From Glebionis coronaria (taxonomy: Eukaryota; Streptophyta; Magnoliopsida; Asterales; Asteraceae), in contig CM046876.1 in the NCBI GenBank assembly GCA_025667525.1, forward strand, positions 536,846,038 through 536,910,037: 64,000 bases of DNA. Direction: 5' to 3'. Below, piece after piece: positions 59,590 to 64,000 of this stretch (the stretch's first letter is position 1; each line of letters starts with the position of its first letter). The notes beneath the pieces are model-generated. The model saw nothing but the letters and a program-made list of their open reading frames with translations. It did no database searches and was not told the origin of the DNA. The position numbers were made by a program, and so were the translations under genes.

Positions 59590-60313
59590 GCATGTGTGAT
59601 AGATTTGGAGGTAATTGGGAGACTCATTTGGCGTTGGCTGAGTTTTCATACAACAACTGTTATCATGATAGTATAGACTGTGTACCATTTGAAGCTTCTA
59701 TGGGAGGAAATGCAGATCACCACTACTATGGGCTGAGGTTGGAAGTATTCAGCTTATAAGGCCCGAATTGGTACAGGAAACTACTGATGCGATAAAAGTA
59801 CTTAAGGAGAAAATAAAGACGGCCAGAGACCGACAAAAGAGCTATGCTGACAAGAGGCGTAAGCCGTTGGAGTTTAGTGTTGGAGACAAAGTTATGATAA
59901 AGGTTTCATCATGGAAAGGGGTGATGCGGTTTAGGAAGTTAGCACCTAGATTCGTGGGTCTATTTGAAATCCTTGAAAGGATTGGACCAGTGGCTTATAG
60001 GTTGAGATTACTGGAAGAGTTGAGCAGTGTGCATGACGTATTTCATGTGTCGAATTTGAGGAAATGTTTAGCAAAGACGGACTTGCAGGTACCGTTAAAT
60101 GATATCAGAATAGATACGAGCCTTCGCTTTATTGAAGAGCCGGTAGAGATTATGGATCGTGAAGTTAAGGCTCTAAAGAGAATTAAGATACCGTTGGTTA
60201 ACGTTAGATGGAATTCAAAACGTGGACCAGAGTTCACTTGGGAACGGGAGGAATTCATGAGGAACAAGTATCCTCAATTATTTGCAAATGATGTGACTGA
60301 TCCTAAGGAGTAA
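59590..60313 (+). pseudogene. pol: Chromovirus integrase C-terminus with chromodomain
   Basis: The frame resumes after the insertion (NWETHLALAEFSYNN). A frameshift and stop lie near 59700-59760. From about 59768 it is open to TAA 60311: DRQKSYADKRRKPLEFSVGD and VSSWKGVMRFRKL form the GPY/F-type C-terminal domain, and FHVSNLRKC follows. A chromodomain-like module (EEPVEIMDREVK, VNVRWNSKRGPEFTWEREEF, about 60130-60280) closes the protein. This module targets chromoviruses to chromatin marks and is the main reason for the chromovirus call. Confidence 0.88.
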
Positions 60314-60329
60314 ATCTCGGGACGAGATT

Positions 60330-60347
60330 TCTATTAGGAGGGAGTGA
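60330..60347 (+). promoter_or_regulatory. Chromovirus polypurine tract
   Basis: TAGGAGGGAG (60335-60344) precedes the 3' LTR start. It sits 22 nt after the pol stop, which is normal for chromoviruses. Confidence 0.7.
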
Positions 60348-62872
60348 TGTGACAACCACGGTTTTGAGGTTCGTCACTTAGTTTTATTTTTGTGCATATT
60401 TCGTGATAATGTGTGTCTTTATGTGTTATGTGTTAAGTGGTGTGAATAGAGTGTGGTTGGGACATCGTTTTCGGGTACGGGGTACCTTGTGAGTGAAACT
60501 ATGTGTGATGTTTTTCATGTTCATGAGCTCACAAGGCAGTGACTATGAATTATGATGGTGCTATTTAGTGGTTTACGTATATGTATATATGTATTATAGA
60601 AAAATCATATTTTTACGATTTAGGATTTTGTATTTAGGGGTCTCGGATGAGGTATTTAGTCTCGGGAATAATTTACGGGATGATTTTAAGTCATTTAGGA
60701 CTTAAATATAGAGTTTATTTCATATTTCAAGAGTTTTTATAAAACTTTATATTTTCACGGTATACGCGTAAAACCGACTAGTTTTACGGTTTTGAGGTTC
60801 GGGAGGTCTTAAAAGTTGTAATAAATTAGGGAAATTTAAAGAAAAATTAGTAGTATAATATTTAGTAATAAAAAAAGAAAAAAAGAAAAATAATAATAAA
60901 GGGGCGGTTGGAGGTCGACGCAAAAAGAAAAGAAAAAAAAGAAAAAGAAGGGGGATTATATATGGCAATTTTGTTTGGGCTAGAATTAGTATTTTAAATA
61001 TATAAGGTGTTAACTTAGATTAAAAAAACCATAATCCCTGGAGATCAAATAGGTCGACGTTTTTTCTTAGGTATTAGGGTTCTTCATATTTTTTTTGTCT
61101 TCCATTATTCTTAAGGTAAAAACCTTTAATCCCTTTTTAATTTAATTGTCTTTAATTCATTATTAATCATCATACTATGGATCTAGGTTAGGGTTTATAA
61201 TAAAATATGTATTTTAATGATATAGTATTGATTAGAATAATTAAGGCTTGTAACTAATTATGAATTGGGTAATTAATTAGGTTAGTTTAATTAAAATCAT
61301 AATTAAAAATTGGGCAGAATTTTAGGTCTATTGTTTTGATCATATCTAGAGTTCTAGAAACATTCATGATGCGATCCAAGTACCACTGGAAAGTTATTTG
61401 AGTTAGCTTTTGAATGCAAGAAATGAGGACTAAATTGGAGGTGGGAAGTGGGTCAAAAACAGGTTACAACAGTCGGAGGTCAAAACAGTTTTGAAATCAG
61501 TCGGGTTTAAATTAATGTTTTAAGATGGTTAGGGTACTTAGGAGTACATTTGGACTTTCAAGCCAATATGAGAGTGATTTTATATGTTATATAAGATCTC
61601 TGAAGAAGGGATAATCAATTGGGGGTAGTGGAAGACCCTTTGATCATAACAAACATTTTATATGTTCAAAACTAGTAAAATCCAGATAGACAGAAGTATA
61701 TACATGTATATCGGGTTCTTAACAGTATCTTTGAGGTTGGGGTAAAATAGGAGAGTTAGGTAAAACATGTAAGGGCATATGGGTTTCTTCACAGAAAGTA
61801 TGGGTGTGGTTAGGTGGGCGTTTGGCTCATAGTTTGGGGTCTAAAAATGGGATTGTTTTGGGTAAAATGTTAACGGGACGGGGTTATGAACTTAACTAAG
61901 TTAAGGGCTTTATAGAAGAGTGTAATGGGATGATTATGACATATAAATGAGGTTAAGTTGTAGGAGAAGGTTAGATATCCATAATAGATTGATGAGCCAT
62001 TTTGGTATGTGGTTCATGTCTTGATTGAATATGTTTGTGTGTTTGGATTTTGCTAGAGCGCGGATATTTGGAGAAGCTTGATCAAGTGAGTTTCATAGTC
62101 CCATATCTTTAATGATTTTGACTTCCATATGGGATGGAAGAGACACGGTATGGTTTTGTAACTTATGTTGTGAATGTTTTATGATTGGTGATGGACTTGT
62201 GTATACTTATGTGGTTAATTGCTAATTGATTCATGATTGTTTTATGATTTGACTTGGTACCAAGGGGATGTTGACAAGGCGGGGACTTGGGACTGGTTCA
62301 TAGGTGTATAGGCACCTATGGGACCATGGTGTTTGGTAAGGCTGAGAGCCTTGGAAATTGTGGTGAATGGTTAAATCTTGAATGTTAGTTGTTAATGCAT
62401 GTTTGTAGCACATTGTCCATATGTTCTTTAACTAATGGTTATATTTCACAGCTTATGACTTGATTTTGGCGTTGGAGTCTAAACCTATGACTCTCACCAA
62501 CATTATGTTGACGTGTTTTAGTGTCTCTTTCAGGTGAGAATGAGGTTAAGCATGAGAATAGGAGTGGTTAGCTTTGAAGGCTTAGGATTACATTTGGAGG
62601 AACCCCCCTTTCCTCTTAGTCTTTATTTAATGTTTGAATACGTGATACTTTGTAGACACCTATATGTTTGATGTGTGTTATTTGAATGTATTTGGTAAGA
62701 GGTAGGCTTGTTACCTACTTACCTAGACGCCTGTATTGTTTGAGATATTGTCATGACATTGTGTCACCTTTTTATGACATTTCTATTTCATACAGTTCTC
62801 TCTATAGACACGCTATTGTTGTGATGATATCCATACGTCGTGCCCCATATTCCGCCATGGTGGGGTGTGACA
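60348..62872 (+). repeat. Chromovirus 3' LTR (about 2.5 kb)
   Basis: Starts TGTGACAACC after the polypurine tract and probably ends GGGGTGTGACA at 62872. The 5' LTR is not in the window to confirm this. An A/G-rich run lies at 60869-60955. No ORF of note; the frames at 60747-60968 and 62231-62413 are unsupported. Confidence 0.6.
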
Positions 62873-63006
62873 ATTTTCCTCTTGATCCTCTTCTTTACTT
62901 GTCCAAAAATAATATCACTCACACATTTGTGATGTGATTAATGATGGAGTCTTGATGAAGATCCTCCTTTCAGATCTAGTCATGTTAATCATTTTGTATG
63001 CTTGAG

Positions 63007-63170
63007 TCTTGTGTAGATTCAATGTATTTTTATATACTTGGATTAATCTTGTGTAGATCCAATGTATTTGTGAATACTTGGATAAGTCTTGTTTAAATCC
63101 AATGTATATGTGTATACTTGGATTTGTCTTGTGTAGATCGAAGTTATATGTGTATACTTGGATGTCTCTT
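63007..63170. repeat. 40-bp tandem repeat, four copies
   Basis: TCTTGTGTAGATCCAATGTA-type units begin at 63007, 63047, 63087 and 63127, with a partial fifth at 63167. The period is exactly 40 bp with about 5-15% differences between units. Confidence 0.9.
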
Positions 63171-63264
63171 GTGCTGTAATGAGTCTTCTGTGTTAGTTCT
63201 CACTAAACTACAAAGTGATGTGTGTATGTGTCTTATGAGTTCTCACTCAACTTGAAAGTGAAGA

Positions 63265-63480
63265 TTTGTGAAGATTGCTTCTAGCTTTAGATTATGACTC
63301 AACATCTAGCCTTGTGTCGGAAAAGAAGATTGGCAACGAAGATTGGTTCTTGCTTTGGATTAGAACTCGACATCTAGCCTTGTGTCAGAAAATTGTGAAG
63401 TAGGCGACGTGTGTAGATTGGTACTTGCTAAGATTAGGTCTCGACATTTAGCCTAGTGTCAGAAAACAATGTAAGCGACG
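63265..63480. repeat. About 70-bp imperfect tandem repeat, three copies
   Basis: The block CATCTAGCCTTGTGTC recurs at 63303, 63371 and 63445 (spacings 68 and 74), each preceded by a GATTGGTTCTTGCT-like stretch. Confidence 0.8.
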
Positions 63481-64000
63481 TTGTAAGGTTTTCTCCGCCA
63501 AGAAGGGAGCTTGTGGATATAGTGGAAATCTCGAGTAAGGTGTACTCGAGGAGTGGAGTAGGAACGAAGAGAGAGATTCGTTGCCGAATCACTATAAATC
63601 TTGGTGTCTTGTCTTAGGTTGTTTCTTTCCTTAATCTTTACTTATCTTTACTTTCTTACATTGCAATTCATTATCACTAGATGTAGTAAATGCATTAGAA
63701 ATGAACCTAATAACTATGAAACTAGTTTTCAAGTAAAAGGTAATTTTGGGACAAACCTAATTGAAAGGATTTTTAATTAGGACCTTACAAGAGAAACTAT
63801 TCGACCCCCCCCCCCCCCCCCTTATAGTTTCTATAACCTCCTTTGCATATTTTTGTATTTTGATTTCCATTCGTTTATGAATGGAAATGGATCTCATGAA
63901 ATTTCTTCGTCCTTTCTTTCGAACAAAAAAATAATAACAAATTAAAAAGAGGTGATTTAAGTAAAGGAAGTCACATGCTTCCTACATTTAACTCAATTGT

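Larger units (their letters stand above)
13095..62872 (+). mobile_element. Tekay/Del-like chromovirus (Ty3/gypsy), decayed, host of the nested insertions
   Basis: The fragments read in one order and orientation: leader (13095), gag (13640), protease-RT-RNase H (to 17162), integrase core (57116-57639), integrase C-terminus with chromodomain (59590-60313) and a 3' LTR (about 60348-62872). The gaps are later insertions with target duplications. Its 5' LTR is not in the window, presumably left of Athila copy A. Many stops, frameshifts and a changed catalytic residue show it is the oldest and a dead element. The chromodomain assigns it to chromoviruses; the Tekay/Del label is inferred from gag and RT character. 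Confidence 0.85.
62873..64000. other. Right flank: unassigned sequence with tandem repeats
   Basis: I see no gene. It contains a 40-bp tandem repeat, a roughly 70-bp repeat and a 17-base poly-C. The poly-C is flanked by AGAAACTAT and ATAGTTTCT, an inverted repeat. The poly-C context resembles 5' regions of some copia elements, but no LTR boundary can be set. Confidence 0.5.

Overview
The window is plant nuclear DNA, most likely from Asteraceae (daisy family). It consists almost entirely of nested LTR retrotransposons; I see no host gene. The family assignment rests on memory: the copia gag, the large extra copia ORF and the non-autonomous element's zinc-knuckle ORF resemble proteins annotated over and over in Asteraceae genomes. 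No database was searched.

Layout. (1) 1-13094 is an Athila-like Ty3/gypsy element on the minus strand (copy A). It has an uninterrupted 1913-codon gag-pol and LTRs that differ at 4 of 1277 comparable bases. Its left LTR is cut by the window edge. (2) From 13095 to about 62872 lies an old, decayed Tekay/Del-like chromovirus on the plus strand: gag, protease, RT, RNase H, integrase, chromodomain and 3' LTR. It is the host of everything between. (3) Inside it sit a 268-bp Cassandra solo LTR carrying a 5S-rRNA-like segment (14948-15215), a Ty1/copia SIRE-like element (17163-57115, TSD ATACA), and a 1.95-kb solo-LTR-like insertion (57640-59589). (4) The copia element is itself split twice. A second Athila-like element, copy B (21513-38241, TSD GCTAC), lies in its integrase. 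A large non-autonomous gypsy derivative, or LARD (45241-56675, TSD ATAAG), lies in its 3' LTR. (5) 62873-64000 lies outside the chromovirus and holds two tandem-repeat blocks and a poly-C tract.

Relative age follows the nesting. Copia LTRs differ by about 4% by eye. Those of copy B and the LARD differ by about 2% in the stretches compared. Copy A's differ by about 0.3%. The chromovirus and copia reading frames carry many stops and frameshifts, copy B carries four lesions, and copy A none.

The most interesting signal is shared by the two Athila copies and the LARD. All three use a tRNA-Asp-type primer site and share leader and 3' non-coding blocks. All three carry two copies of one cassette: a small hairpin with an AGGA/AGGG loop, exactly 5 nt, then a TAGYAWGGGGG polypurine motif. 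One cassette abuts the 3' LTR and the other lies about 1.4-1.6 kb upstream of it. The internal hairpin shows a compensated base-pair change. This suggests an autonomous/non-autonomous partnership with conserved cis signals. The LARD ORF is broken only at three G-runs, and the copia element carries a roughly 3-kb extra ORF of unknown function after RNase H.
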